Source of the DNA: Ruegeria sp. THAF33
Lineage (GTDB): Bacteria; Pseudomonadota; Alphaproteobacteria; Rhodobacterales; Rhodobacteraceae
Direction: 5' to 3'
Assembly: GCF_009363615.1 (NCBI RefSeq)
Contig: NZ_CP045385.1
Location: 434,001 to 498,000 of the forward strand
DNA length: 64,000 bases
In this document: piece after piece, positions 46,519-55,699 of the stretch
Layout of the letters: each line of letters opens with the position of its first letter
Numbering within the stretch: the stretch's first letter is position 1
Notes under the pieces: model-generated
What the model was told of the DNA's origin: nothing
The model's input: only the letters and a program-made list of their open reading frames with translations
Databases searched by the model: none
Translations under genes and position numbers: made by a program

Positions 46519-46723
46519 GGACCAGGTGCCCCTTCATTTTCATGCAAAAGACTCGTGCCGATGGATGGCACTGCTGATCAGGATAGTGAGGTTTAGGAAA
46601 GCGTGGAAGACAGCCGGTCACGCGCAAAAGCGCCCGACTGAAGCCCCCATTGGAGCTGCCAGTTTCGGATAACGGGTTTTCCGTGAAATTGCAGCGCCGA
46701 AGGGTCCGGCCGCCGGTGATCAA

Positions 46724-47416
46724 TCACCTCTCGCTGGTGTCGCTTTCGGCGTAGTTGCGCAAATCGTCCATGTCAGCGATATCCGCGTGGTTCCTGTTGA
46801 TCTTGACGCCAACGGGTTTCAACCGCGAAAACGCGCGGCTCAGGCTTTCGGGCTTCATCCCAAGACGTCCGGCGATCAGCATCTTGTCGTAAGGCAGTTC
46901 CACCTCGCAGCGACCGGAATCGCGATCGCACAGGTTCAACAGAAACTCTGCAACGCGTTGCGCCCCGGTTTGCGCCTTCAGTTGCTCCAGCTGCGCCACC
47001 AGAGCATGCAGATGCGTGAACGTCGCAGCCAGAATTGAAACGCCGATTTCCGGGTCTTCCTTCATCAGGGACAGCAGCACCGGGCTGGGAATATGCATCA
47101 CTTCACAGGCTGAGACGGCTTCGGCGGACACGGGATACGGCACGTTGCGCAGCGCAACGGCCTCACCAAAGCTTTCTCCGCGGGTGAAAACGCTCACCAC
47201 CGCTTCCGCCCCGGTCGGAGAGATCCGGAACAGCTTGACCCAACCCGCCAGCACGACGTGCACGGCCTTGGCTTCTTCCTCTTGCAGAAAGATCGTCTCG
47301 CCACGGTCATATTGCCGCCAAATCGCTTGCCGCAGCAAAGTATCCACATGCTGATCCGGCAGGCTGCGCAGAAGCAGAGACTGCCGCGCAATCGCCTTTT
47401 GTGCCTCGTGTGACAT
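46724..47416 (-). CDS. dnr: Crp/Fnr family regulator, Dnr/NnrR type
   Basis: A 230-residue regulator with an N-terminal cyclic-nucleotide-binding-like beta-roll (residues ~15-130; GETIFLQEEEAKAVHVVLAG) and a C-terminal Crp helix-turn-helix. The recognition helix reads MKPESLSRAFSRL, with the E-x-x-S-R pattern that in Fnr contacts TTGAT half-sites. The N-terminal cysteine cluster of true Fnr is absent, so it is a Dnr/NnrR-type sensor, probably of NO via heme. GGGAG lies nine bases before the ATG. It is divergent from hemA. The boxes before hemA, norC, nnrS and nirS are its likely targets. Confidence 0.88.
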   Translation of the reverse strand: MSHEAQKAIARQSLLLRSLPDQHVDTLLRQAIWRQYDRGETIFLQEEEAKAVHVVLAGWVKLFRISPTGAEAVVSVFTRGESFGEAVALRNVPYPVSAEAVSACEVMHIPSPVLLSLMKEDPEIGVSILAATFTHLHALVAQLEQLKAQTGAQRVAEFLLNLCDRDSGRCEVELPYDKMLIAGRLGMKPESLSRAFSRLKPVGVKINRNHADIADMDDLRNYAESDTSER

Positions 47417-47527
47417 GAAGGCACTCCCTTCTTCATCCAGTCCGGGCGATGGCCCGGGATATCATCCCCAATGCCCTGCTATGCCAAAGCCGGCGTGGCA
47501 GTGCCAGTCTTTTTCTTGCCGATCAAC

Positions 47528-47541
47528 TTGACAATTGTCAT
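47528..47541. promoter_or_regulatory. Fnr/Dnr-type box upstream of hemA
   Basis: TTGAC-AATT-GTCAT, with a 12-base perfect palindrome TGACAATTGTCA at its core, lies between dnr and hemA, centred 69.5 bp before the hemA ATG. It resembles the TTGAT-N4-ATCAA consensus. The geometry matches the norC, nnrS and nirS boxes. Confidence 0.65.
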
Positions 47542-47603
47542 GTCACGGGGCCCGTCGCTGCCCTAGGGTCGGTTCACAGCCAGTTATCCGGGGAGCATGT
47601 CAG

Positions 47604-48827
47604 ATGGATTTCGAGCGATTTTTCAGCCAGAGCCTCGACGCTTTGAAAGATGAAGGGAACTATCGGGTTTTCATCGACTTGCAGCGACGTTGCGGAGCCT
47701 TCCCGAACGCACGTCAGACCGATGGTTCGATCCGGCGGGATGTGCGTATCTGGTGCTCGAATGACTACCTTGGTATGGGGCAACACCCTGCGGTCATCAA
47801 CGCCATGCACGATGCGCTGGAGCGTTGTGGCGCCGGTGCGGGCGGAACGCGCAACATCTCGGGCACTACGCATGACCACGTGCTGCTTGAGGCAGAGTTG
47901 GCAGATCTCCATGGCAAAGAGGCCGCTTTGCTGTTCACCTCGGGCTATGTATCAAACTGGGCCGCTCTGGGAACGCTGGCTGCGAAGATCCCCGGTCTGA
48001 TCGTTTTCTCTGACGCGCTGAACCATGCCTCGATGATCGAAGGCATCCGCCACTCACGGGCGCAGAAGGTGATATGGAAACATAATGACCTTGTGGATCT
48101 GGAGGCCAAACTGGCCGCCGCCGACCCTGACGCGCCCAAGATGATCGCCTTTGAATCCGTCTATTCCATGGATGGTGATATCGCGCCGATCAAGGAAATC
48201 TGCGACCTGGCCGATAGATACGGCGCGATGACCTATCTGGACGAAGTTCACGCCGTCGGCCTCTATGGCCCGCGCGGCGGTGGCATTGCCGAGCGTGAGG
48301 GCCTGATGGATCGCCTGACCGTGATCGAAGGCACGCTGGGCAAGGCCTTCGGCGTGGTCGGCGGCTACATCGCAGCCTCGGCCGCGCTGTGCGATTTCGT
48401 TCGCAGCTTTGCCAGCGGCTTCATCTTCACCACGGCCCTGCCACCTTCGATCGCGGCCGGTGCTGCCGCATCTATCCGGCATCTGAAGCAGTCAAGCGCC
48501 GAGCGTGATCTGCAAAAGGCCCGTGTGGATCAGGTGCGCGCCCGTCTGGATGCGGAAGGGATACCGCATCTGCCGAACCCCAGCCATATCATCCCGGTGA
48601 TGGTGGGCGACCCGGTGAAGTGCAAGTTCATCTCGGATACGCTTCTTGAAGAATTCGGCATCTACATTCAGCCGATCAACTATCCCACTGTCCCCAAGGG
48701 CACCGAACGTTTGCGGATCACGCCGTCCCCGGTCCACACAGATGAGGATATCAATCATCTGGTTGGTGCCTTGTCGGCGCTCTGGCAGCGTTGTCAGATC
48801 GCGCGGATCCCACAGGCCGCTCAGTAA
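47604..48827 (+). CDS. hemA: 5-aminolevulinate synthase
   Basis: A 407-residue alpha-proteobacterial ALAS that condenses glycine and succinyl-CoA to 5-aminolevulinate, the first step of heme synthesis. Family motifs: [12 protein letters not shown] (about residue 51), [16 protein letters not shown] (about 82), [15 protein letters not shown] (about 214) and the PLP lysine in [13 protein letters not shown] (about 248). The start [12 protein letters not shown] has GGGGAG upstream and is the usual N-terminus. It sits in the denitrification island behind a Dnr-type box, so it is probably a copy induced under denitrifying conditions to supply heme c, b and d1. Confidence 0.95.
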   Translation: MDFERFFSQSLDALKDEGNYRVFIDLQRRCGAFPNARQTDGSIRRDVRIWCSNDYLGMGQHPAVINAMHDALERCGAGAGGTRNISGTTHDHVLLEAELADLHGKEAALLFTSGYVSNWAALGTLAAKIPGLIVFSDALNHASMIEGIRHSRAQKVIWKHNDLVDLEAKLAAADPDAPKMIAFESVYSMDGDIAPIKEICDLADRYGAMTYLDEVHAVGLYGPRGGGIAEREGLMDRLTVIEGTLGKAFGVVGGYIAASAALCDFVRSFASGFIFTTALPPSIAAGAAASIRHLKQSSAERDLQKARVDQVRARLDAEGIPHLPNPSHIIPVMVGDPVKCKFISDTLLEEFGIYIQPINYPTVPKGTERLRITPSPVHTDEDINHLVGALSALWQRCQIARIPQAAQ

Positions 48828-48850
48828 TCAAGGCCCCCTTTGATTGATCT

Positions 48851-48878
48851 ATGCCGCCTCTCGGGGCGGCATTTTTTT
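48851..48878 (+). terminator. Terminator of hemA
   Basis: An 8-bp stem, ATGCCGCC / GGCGGCAT, with a 6-base loop, followed by seven T residues. It lies 23 bases after the hemA stop and separates hemA from the convergent norF. Confidence 0.85.
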
Positions 48879-48881
48879 GCC

Positions 48882-49172
48882 TCAGACCAGATAGAGCGCA
48901 AAAATCACAACGGAAAATCCCGTCAACACCATGGTGAACCCACGCAGCCAGCTTTGGCTGCTCTCCAAATCCAGGTAGTGTTTCAGGATCACGCGGGCCT
49001 TGATCAGCGCCAACAACAGGATACCGCCAGCAATGATCGCGGTTGGTGCCCCAATCAAGGTCAGCAGCGCGGATCCCACGCTGAGGGCCAAGAGCGCAAG
49101 CCAAGCCTGGGTCAGAGGGTTCGGCGGCCCTTGGCGAGGTTCTTCTTTGGTCAAAGATGAAGGTTGGGCCAT
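48882..49172 (-). CDS. norF: NorF-like small membrane protein
   Basis: A 96-residue membrane protein of the cytochrome c oxidase subunit IV/NorF type with three predicted helices (AWLALLALSVGSALLTLIGA, AIIAGGILLLALIKARVIL, GFTMVLTGFSVVIFALYLV). The central KARVILKHYLDLE is typical. It is the last gene of norCBQDEF, four bases after norE, and is thought to support NO reductase activity or assembly. Confidence 0.82.
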   Translation of the reverse strand: MAQPSSLTKEEPRQGPPNPLTQAWLALLALSVGSALLTLIGAPTAIIAGGILLLALIKARVILKHYLDLESSQSWLRGFTMVLTGFSVVIFALYLV

Positions 49173-49176
49173 CTGA

Positions 49177-49725
49177 CTATCCCAACAGATAGATCATTGG
49201 AAACAGCATGATCCAGACCAGGTCCACCATGTGCCAAAACTGTGCGCCCGCTTCGACGCTAGTGGGGTCGTCGCGCCAGGCCACCAGCAACAGAATTCCA
49301 ACCCCGGCGAGGACATGCGCGGCATGAAAGCCGGTCAACATATAGTAGAACAGAAAGAATGGATGCGTTTCGTATCCTATCCCCTGAGACGCCTTGTCGG
49401 CATATTCCGCACCCTTGATGATCAGGAACACGACACCCAGAAGCGCCGCAAGGATCAACGCCAATCGGGCCCGCAAACGTTGCATATTCCGCCGCCAATG
49501 CAGCGCCTGTGCGGCCAGATAGCCGGATGTCACCAATACCGCGGTGTTCAAGGCCGCACCCGTGCGATGCAGATGCGACTGCGCCTCGGCAAAACCTGCT
49601 GGATCGGTCAGACGTACCCCCATGAAAGCGATCATCCCCGCGCCAAAAACCAGCAGTTCCGAAATGATCAGAACCCACATCAGGAACTCGCCCGGCAATT
49701 CGTCGATCAGAGAAGCATCACTCAT
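49177..49725 (-). CDS. norE: NorE, heme-copper oxidase subunit III-like protein
   Basis: A 182-residue membrane protein related to cytochrome c oxidase subunit III with five predicted helices. Family patterns: EFLMWVLIISELLVFGAGM near the N-terminus and GFHAAHVLAGVGILLL in the middle, ending in FWHMVDLVWIMLFPMIYLLG. It overlaps norD (ATGA). NorE is thought to aid assembly or activity of NorCB. Confidence 0.87.
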   Translation of the reverse strand: MSDASLIDELPGEFLMWVLIISELLVFGAGMIAFMGVRLTDPAGFAEAQSHLHRTGAALNTAVLVTSGYLAAQALHWRRNMQRLRARLALILAALLGVVFLIIKGAEYADKASQGIGYETHPFFLFYYMLTGFHAAHVLAGVGILLLVAWRDDPTSVEAGAQFWHMVDLVWIMLFPMIYLLG

Positions 49726-51656
49726 GCGCCGACCAACTGGCGATAGATCTGCGGCAGGGCCATGGTCAGGCGATGCGGATCTGGGATGACGGCGAAACCG
49801 CCCTGCCCGAACATGCGCGGAAACCAGCTTTTGCCGGTTTTATCGATGGTAACACCGAACACCGACTGTCCGGCCCGGCGCGCCTCGCGTATGGCCATGC
49901 AGGTATCTTCGATGCCGTGGCGCCCCTCGTAATGGTCCAGGTCGTTTGGCTTGCCGTCGGTGATAACCAGCAGCAATCGGCGCTTGCGGGACTGGCTGGC
50001 CAGATCTGAGGAACAGTGCCGGATTGCCGCGCCCAACCTTGTATAATGTCCGGGGCGCAGCGACGCGATGCGCTGTTCAACTTTGGTTCCCATCGGTTCG
50101 TCAAACCGTTTGCAACGCTGCATATAGACGCGCTGACGCTTGAGGGAGCTGAACGCATGAATGGCGAAATCGTCACCGCAAGCGTTCAGGCCCCAGGCCA
50201 AGGCCGCCAGCGCCTCGCGTTCGATATCGATCACGGCGCGGCCTGTGACCGCGCTTTCGGTGGATCGGCTGACATCCAGCAGGATCGACACCGCCAGATC
50301 GCGGGCCTCGGGGCGGGATTGCATCCAGACGCGTTCCGTCCCTTCACCATTTGCGCAGCGGTCAACCTGCGCCCGAACGGCGGCTTCCATGTCCAGCTGG
50401 TCACCGTCCAGATGGCCCCGGGTCATCACGCGCCCCGGCCGCAGCGCCTCGAATTGGCGCTTGACGGCGCGAATGCGGCGCGCAGTGGCCGGATCCTTGC
50501 CGAACTCGGCAGCATCGCCGCGGATATCGGCATCCGAAAGCAGAACGTTCACATGATCCGGCAGGTATTGACCTGTCCGCACGTCCCATTCGGGATATAG
50601 AATACGGCCTGACAGGCGTTCGCGGTTGACGTCTTCGGGCGCCAGATCAAGGTGAAGCTTCAACTTGGTAGGCGGCGCCTTGGAAATCTGGCCAAGACCG
50701 ATCTCTTCCTGATCGTCAGCCGCCTTCTTGGCGTTGTCGGGATCGTCGTCATCGATGCGACGGTTGATATTCAGAAACTCGGCCCAACTGAGGATGGCTT
50801 CGAACTTGTGCAGAATGAAACTGTCGCTGCGCTCGGCCTGATCCGATTTGCGGCGCCGGGCACGGTGTGTCTTTTCGCCGGATTCCTCTGGCGGGCCTTC
50901 GGTATCGGGGTTTTCAACCTCGTTGTGTTCCGAGAACCCAACTGCCCGCAACTCCGGCCACAGGGGAACCGGACGCATCGGCTGATAGCCGCGCGGGGCG
51001 ATCAGGTCGTCGTCAAGTGCCAGAAGGTGCTCGGCCTGATCCGACAGGGGCTTGGGATCGCCCAGCATATGACGGATCAGTTCTTCAACCGCGGCCTCGG
51101 CAGGCGGCAGGCTGGGGATGTCGCGCTGAAACAGCACGCCCTTGCACAGCTCGGTATACAGCGGACGCAAGCCAGGCGCATCGTCCAGAGTCGCCTCGAC
51201 CATATGCCGGGCGGCGATCAAGGCACGCAGGTCGGCACGCAGTGGATCATCTTCGTCAATTCGGGTTCCGGCATGGGCGGCGGCGGCGGCCAACCAGACA
51301 TAGAGCGCGCCGTTTGCCTCGCGTGCGGGGAATACGGCCAGACGGTCGGGCAGACGCAAAACCTCTCCGTCGAACGAGGCGCGCGGCATCAATTCCACTT
51401 CGGTTGCAAGTTTGCGGCGCCAACTCAGGCGGTGACGCGAAACCTCGGGTGAGACCGGGCGCAATTCAACGCCCGGACTACCCCCAAGCCCCCGAAAGAG
51501 GACTGCCAGCCGCCCCGCGACCTCGGAAAGGTCGACCGCGGCTCCAACATGCACCTGGGGTGCATCGAGGCGGCTGGCAAGGGTGTGCCACAGTTTCCCG
51601 ATGGTTTCTTCGGGTTCCCATGGCTCAAAGTCGATCCTGACCATCGCCGGCCTCAC
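49722..51656 (-). CDS. norD: NorD, nitric oxide reductase activation protein (VWA domain)
   Basis: A 644-residue cytoplasmic protein with a C-terminal von Willebrand A domain. The MIDAS motif D-x-S-x-S is in ILLDVSRSTES (about residue 462) and a second conserved part is ITDGKPNDLDHY (about 580). It works with the NorQ ATPase to activate NO reductase, probably by metal insertion into NorB. The start overlaps the norQ stop and the stop overlaps norE, so translation is coupled throughout. Confidence 0.92.
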   Translation of the reverse strand: MRPAMVRIDFEPWEPEETIGKLWHTLASRLDAPQVHVGAAVDLSEVAGRLAVLFRGLGGSPGVELRPVSPEVSRHRLSWRRKLATEVELMPRASFDGEVLRLPDRLAVFPAREANGALYVWLAAAAAHAGTRIDEDDPLRADLRALIAARHMVEATLDDAPGLRPLYTELCKGVLFQRDIPSLPPAEAAVEELIRHMLGDPKPLSDQAEHLLALDDDLIAPRGYQPMRPVPLWPELRAVGFSEHNEVENPDTEGPPEESGEKTHRARRRKSDQAERSDSFILHKFEAILSWAEFLNINRRIDDDDPDNAKKAADDQEEIGLGQISKAPPTKLKLHLDLAPEDVNRERLSGRILYPEWDVRTGQYLPDHVNVLLSDADIRGDAAEFGKDPATARRIRAVKRQFEALRPGRVMTRGHLDGDQLDMEAAVRAQVDRCANGEGTERVWMQSRPEARDLAVSILLDVSRSTESAVTGRAVIDIEREALAALAWGLNACGDDFAIHAFSSLKRQRVYMQRCKRFDEPMGTKVEQRIASLRPGHYTRLGAAIRHCSSDLASQSRKRRLLLVITDGKPNDLDHYEGRHGIEDTCMAIREARRAGQSVFGVTIDKTGKSWFPRMFGQGGFAVIPDPHRLTMALPQIYRQLVGA

Positions 51657-52471
51657 CCAAAGACGGCGGTGACAAGATCGAGGAGCCCGCGTTTGATATC
51701 CTCATCATCGGTCAGAGGTTCGATCATGGCGGCAAGGATGGCGCGGTCAGTGGACATGCCCTGCGCGATCAGCGTCGCGGCATAGACGACCAGCCGGGTG
51801 GACACGCCTTCCTCGAGGTCCTGACCCTTGAGCCCGCGCAGCTTGCCCGCCAGCCGTACCAGCGGCTTGCAGCGTTCCAGCGGCAGGCCGCTTTCCTGCG
51901 CGACCACTTCGGCTTCCATCTGAGGTGAGGGAAAGTCGAATTCCAGCGAGATGAACCGCTGCCGGGTCGAGGGTTTGAGGGTCTTCAGGATATTCTGATA
52001 GCCGGGGTTGTAGGACGCCACCAGCATGAAACCGGGCGCGGCCTCAAGCTCTTCGCCGGTGCGGTCGATCGGCAGGATGCGCCGGTCGTCGGTCAGCGGG
52101 TGCAGTACGACAGTCACGTCCTTGCGGGCCTCGACCACCTCATCCAGATAGCAGATCGCGCCTTCGCGCACCGCGCGGGTCAGGGGGCCATCGACCCAGA
52201 CGGTTTCTCCGCCTTTCAACAGGTAGCGGCCAATCAGGTCGGCGGCGGCCAGATCGTCGTGGCAAGCCACGGTATAAAGCGGGCGGCCAAGTTTCGCGGC
52301 CATATGGGCCACAAAGCGGGTCTTGCCGCAGCCCGTCGGGCCTTTCAGCAGAACCGGCAGGTCGTTTTTGTAAGCGGCGGTGAAGACATCGCATTCATCG
52401 CCCTGGGGCAGGTAGAAGGGGGCGTTTGCCGCCCCCTCTTTCAGGTTCATGGAGCCATCCATATCCATCAC
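51653..52471 (-). CDS. norQ: NorQ, MoxR-type AAA ATPase
   Basis: A 272-residue CbbQ/NirQ/NorQ-family AAA+ ATPase. Walker A is GPTGCGKTRFV (about residue 44), Walker B is AICYLDEVVEA (about 107), followed by the sensor region VASYNPGYQN. It remodels or activates NO reductase with NorD. ATG 52471 overlaps the norB stop; an internal start at 52450 is possible. Confidence 0.92.
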   Translation of the reverse strand: MMDMDGSMNLKEGAANAPFYLPQGDECDVFTAAYKNDLPVLLKGPTGCGKTRFVAHMAAKLGRPLYTVACHDDLAAADLIGRYLLKGGETVWVDGPLTRAVREGAICYLDEVVEARKDVTVVLHPLTDDRRILPIDRTGEELEAAPGFMLVASYNPGYQNILKTLKPSTRQRFISLEFDFPSPQMEAEVVAQESGLPLERCKPLVRLAGKLRGLKGQDLEEGVSTRLVVYAATLIAQGMSTDRAILAAMIEPLTDDEDIKRGLLDLVTAVFG

Positions 52472-53835
52472 TCCGCAGGGGTTTCAGCTGCGCCGGGTTC
52501 GATGACCTCTTTGCGGGGAACCCAGATCGAATAGATGAACAGCAGCGCCCCAAGGACAACGACCAGACCAGAGCCAAGACGCATCCAGTAGAAGATCGCG
52601 ATCTGGTCCTGTACGTCCATGAAGTAGTCTCCGACCACGCGCTGCATATGTGTCTGCACGGTGCCGCCGAAGGTCAACACGAAGGTCATGAAGACCATGC
52701 CGCTGGTCATCAGCCAGAACGAGCCCATGTTCAGAACCTGATTATAGGGATCACGGTTCTTCAGGATCGGCATCGCATAGCTAAAGATCGCAAGGTTGAG
52801 GCAGACATAGGCGCCGTAGAAGGCCAGGTGACCGTGGGCTGCGGTGATCTGCGTGCCGTGGGTATAGTAGTTCACCCCGTGCAGCGTGTGCAGAAAGCCC
52901 CAGACACCAGCACCGAAGAACGCCAGAGTGGCACAGCCCAGCGACCACAGCAACGCGGCCTTGTTGGGGTGGTCACGACGGCCCTTCCAGACCATGACGA
53001 AGGCAAAGGCCATCATCGCAAAGAACGGGATCACCTCGAGGCTCGAGAAGATCGAACCGATCCACTGCCAGTATGCAGGCGTACCGATCCAGTAATAGTG
53101 GTGACCCGTGCCAAGGATGCCCGAGAACAGCGCGGCGGCGACGATGACGTATAGCCATTTTTCGACCACCTCACGGTCCACACCGGTCAGCTTGAGCATC
53201 AGATAGGCCAGGATCGAGGCCATGATCAGTTCCCACACACCTTCGACCCACAGGTGGACGACATACCACCAGTATTGCTTGTCCAGCGACAGGTTGCCCG
53301 GGTTGTAGAAGGCGAACAGGAACAGCAGCGCCAGACCCCAAAGGCCCAGAAGCAGGATGTTGGTAATGGCTGTCTTCTTGCCTTTCAGAACGGTCATCGA
53401 CACGTTGTAAAGGAAGATCAATGCAGCCACGACGATACCGGCCTTGACCCATTTGGGCTGTTCCAGGAACTCGCGCCCCTCTTTGCCCAGCAGCCAGTTG
53501 CCTTCGAACAGGTTGAAGACATAGGTGACGACCACGCCCAACGTGCCGACAACAAGGATGATCAGTTGTAGATAGGCAAGCTTGGGCGAGTGGATCTCGC
53601 GCTCGGCTTCTTCCGGGATCAGGAAGTAGGCCGCACCAAAGAAACCCAGGATCAGCCAGACGATCAGAGAGTTGGTGTGCAGCATCCGCACGATGTTGAA
53701 CGGCAGAAGCTCACTCAGGAAATTGGGGAATACATAGATGAAACCGGCCAGAAGGCCGCCGATCACCTGTATCGCGAACAACGCCATGGCTACCGCAAAG
53801 TAGGCATAGGCGATTTTTTGGGATTCGTATTTCAT
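52468..53835 (-). CDS. norB: Nitric oxide reductase subunit B
   Basis: A 455-residue integral membrane catalytic subunit of cytochrome c-dependent NO reductase, with about 12 helices. Histidine ligands of the hemes and FeB are visible in VRMLHTNSLIVW, in WVVHLWVEGVWE-like context (YVVHLWVEG), in GTGHHYYWIG and in HGHLAFYGAYV. It reduces two NO to N2O in the inner membrane, receiving electrons from NorC. The length fits cNOR and excludes the longer quinol-type qNOR. Confidence 0.96.
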   Translation of the reverse strand: MKYESQKIAYAYFAVAMALFAIQVIGGLLAGFIYVFPNFLSELLPFNIVRMLHTNSLIVWLILGFFGAAYFLIPEEAEREIHSPKLAYLQLIILVVGTLGVVVTYVFNLFEGNWLLGKEGREFLEQPKWVKAGIVVAALIFLYNVSMTVLKGKKTAITNILLLGLWGLALLFLFAFYNPGNLSLDKQYWWYVVHLWVEGVWELIMASILAYLMLKLTGVDREVVEKWLYVIVAAALFSGILGTGHHYYWIGTPAYWQWIGSIFSSLEVIPFFAMMAFAFVMVWKGRRDHPNKAALLWSLGCATLAFFGAGVWGFLHTLHGVNYYTHGTQITAAHGHLAFYGAYVCLNLAIFSYAMPILKNRDPYNQVLNMGSFWLMTSGMVFMTFVLTFGGTVQTHMQRVVGDYFMDVQDQIAIFYWMRLGSGLVVVLGALLFIYSIWVPRKEVIEPGAAETPAE

Positions 53836-53851
53836 TGTTTCGTTCCCTTTC

Positions 53852-54301
53852 TCAGCCTGCCTCGTTGGGCGGCCAGCCCTGCGCGTCGATGTTGTCCGTC
53901 CAGATCAGGAAGTTGGTCAGGTCACGGAGTTCTTCGTCGCTGAGGTTGAAATTGGGCATTTGCCGACGACCGGGAATGCCGGTCGGTTGTGCTTCCATCC
54001 AGCCCTTGAGGGATTCAAAGGCTGATTCCGGGTCGTCCAGCACGCCCCAGCGGGTCATCACGTTGCCGACTTCCGGAGCAAAGTAAGCCCCTTCACCCAG
54101 AATCGAATGACAGTTCACACACGCGTGTTTTTCCCAGACATGCTTGCCCCGGACCACACTGTCATCCAGCTTTGCGGCATTTTCGGAATTGACGATATAC
54201 CAGTGGGAATGGGCCGAAAGGGCCAGAAAGATGAGAATGAAGAACAGTGACCCGCCATAAAAAATATTGCGGGCCATGCTCTTTGTCATGACGTCTCGCA
54301 T
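53852..54301 (-). CDS. norC: Nitric oxide reductase cytochrome c subunit NorC
   Basis: A 149-residue membrane-anchored cytochrome c. One N-terminal helix (IFYGGSLFFILIFLALSAHS) anchors it, and the heme c site is CVNCHS near residue 61, with an axial Met expected near the C-terminus (RRQMPNFNLS). AAAGGAGAGC lies upstream of the ATG. It is the first gene of norCBQDEF and follows a Dnr-type box at 54365. It carries electrons from periplasmic carriers to NorB. Confidence 0.94.
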   Translation of the reverse strand: MRDVMTKSMARNIFYGGSLFFILIFLALSAHSHWYIVNSENAAKLDDSVVRGKHVWEKHACVNCHSILGEGAYFAPEVGNVMTRWGVLDDPESAFESLKGWMEAQPTGIPGRRQMPNFNLSDEELRDLTNFLIWTDNIDAQGWPPNEAG

Positions 54302-54364
54302 TGCGCTCTCCTTTGCGCAGATTAGCTAGTGTCTGCAACATGACTGGCGGGACGCGGGAGTGCC

Positions 54365-54378
54365 TTAACGAAAGTCAA
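54365..54378 (-). promoter_or_regulatory. Fnr/Dnr-type box upstream of norC
   Basis: On the minus strand this reads TTGAC-TTTC-GTTAA, centred 70.5 bp before the norC ATG. The spacing equals that of the nnrS box. A site centred at -41.5 would put the transcript start about 29 bases before the ATG. Confidence 0.7.
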
Positions 54379-54568
54379 GACTTCTCAAGTATGCTCTGGA
54401 ACGAGGTCAGATGCCTGACAAACAGCAAGAACCACGAAAAAGCCTGGGGTTCGCCTTGATATCTGAACCAATCGTGAGGAATGTCGCGTCGACATTTTAG
54501 TATAGCGGAGTTATCCAAGCGCTTGAGAGAACAAGTGTAAATTCTGTGTCAAAGAGTGATGGGTGAAA

Positions 54569-55681
54569 ATGGCAAACTATTCCTATATCGGTTATACGCC
54601 CGGCGTAATCACGGTGAATACGATTGGGCCGGATACGGTTACATTGGATGTCAATTTTGATCCTGACACGGATCGTCGTTTGTTCAGCGTGACAGACGCA
54701 GCCGGTGGATTTATTCAAAACGGCGGCGGACCACCCATTGTCGATACTGGCGATGTTTTCAACGGTGACCGCTTCGACAACGAAGACGGCGATGATCTGA
54801 CGCAGACCGGCACCATCACCACCCTTGATGGCTCGACCACCTTTCTTAGTGGCCCAATTTACCTGGAAGAATCCTATATTCTGTCCAAACCAGGCGGGGG
54901 TACGATAACTGTTTATCGTGTGGAAGTTGACGGAACTTTGGGTGGTTACATAACCTCTGAACCCCTTGTGCCCGGCACGACATACTCGATGAACATCGTG
55001 AATGTTACGCCGACCAATGCTCCTGACACAACTGATCCGACCACTATCATTGACGTGCCGTGCTTCGTAGCCGGAACGTTGATAATGACTCCAGAAGGTC
55101 CGAGGCCCATCGAGGATTTGAAGGTGGGTGACGCGGTCGTCACCGCCGACAACGGACCGCAACACATACGCTGGATCGGCACGCGACATCTGGACCAAGC
55201 GGCGCTTCGCGCCCGTCCCAGGCTGAAGCCCATCCGGATCGAGGCCGGTTCACTGGGCGATCACTTGCCCCAGCGTGATCTTTTCGTGTCACCGCAACAC
55301 CGTATGCTGGTCCGGTCGCCGATTGCCGTCAGAATGTTCGACGCCGAAGAGGTTCTTGTTCCTGCTCACATTCTTGTCGGCGTGCCCGGCATTTCAATCG
55401 CTGATGACACCCGTGCTGTGACCTATGTCCATCTTTTGTTCGACCGTCACGAGATCATCTATGCGGAAGGCGCACCTTCCGAAAGCCTGCTCACCGGTGC
55501 GCAGGCCTTGTCCAGTGTTCACCCGGACGCACGGGCCGAAATTCTTGAACTGTTCCCTGAATTGGATCAGCGCAATTACGTTCCGCTGGCCGCACGACGG
55601 ATACCGGAAAAAGGGAAACGCGCTCGTGCCTTGGTCCATCGGCATATCAAGAATGAGCGGCCTCTGATCGCTGAACGATAA
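54569..55681 (+). CDS. Hint (hedgehog/intein) domain protein
   Basis: A 370-residue protein with a Hint domain. The N-terminal 160 residues are beta-rich and acidic (TPGVITVNTIGPDTVTLDVN; GDVFNGDRFDNEDGDDLTQ) without a family I recognise. The Hint block begins at VPCFVAGTLIMTPEGPRPIE (Cys near residue 166) and continues with LKVGDAVVTADNGPQ and the mid-motif FVSPQHRMLV, typical of alphaproteobacterial Hint proteins. No denitrification role is known. It lies on the opposite strand between the nor operon and nnrS. ATG 54569 is preferred; a GTG two codons earlier is possible. Confidence 0.8.
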   Translation: MANYSYIGYTPGVITVNTIGPDTVTLDVNFDPDTDRRLFSVTDAAGGFIQNGGGPPIVDTGDVFNGDRFDNEDGDDLTQTGTITTLDGSTTFLSGPIYLEESYILSKPGGGTITVYRVEVDGTLGGYITSEPLVPGTTYSMNIVNVTPTNAPDTTDPTTIIDVPCFVAGTLIMTPEGPRPIEDLKVGDAVVTADNGPQHIRWIGTRHLDQAALRARPRLKPIRIEAGSLGDHLPQRDLFVSPQHRMLVRSPIAVRMFDAEEVLVPAHILVGVPGISIADDTRAVTYVHLLFDRHEIIYAEGAPSESLLTGAQALSSVHPDARAEILELFPELDQRNYVPLAARRIPEKGKRARALVHRHIKNERPLIAER

Positions 55682-55699
55682 GCGCCGCCCGAACAGGCG

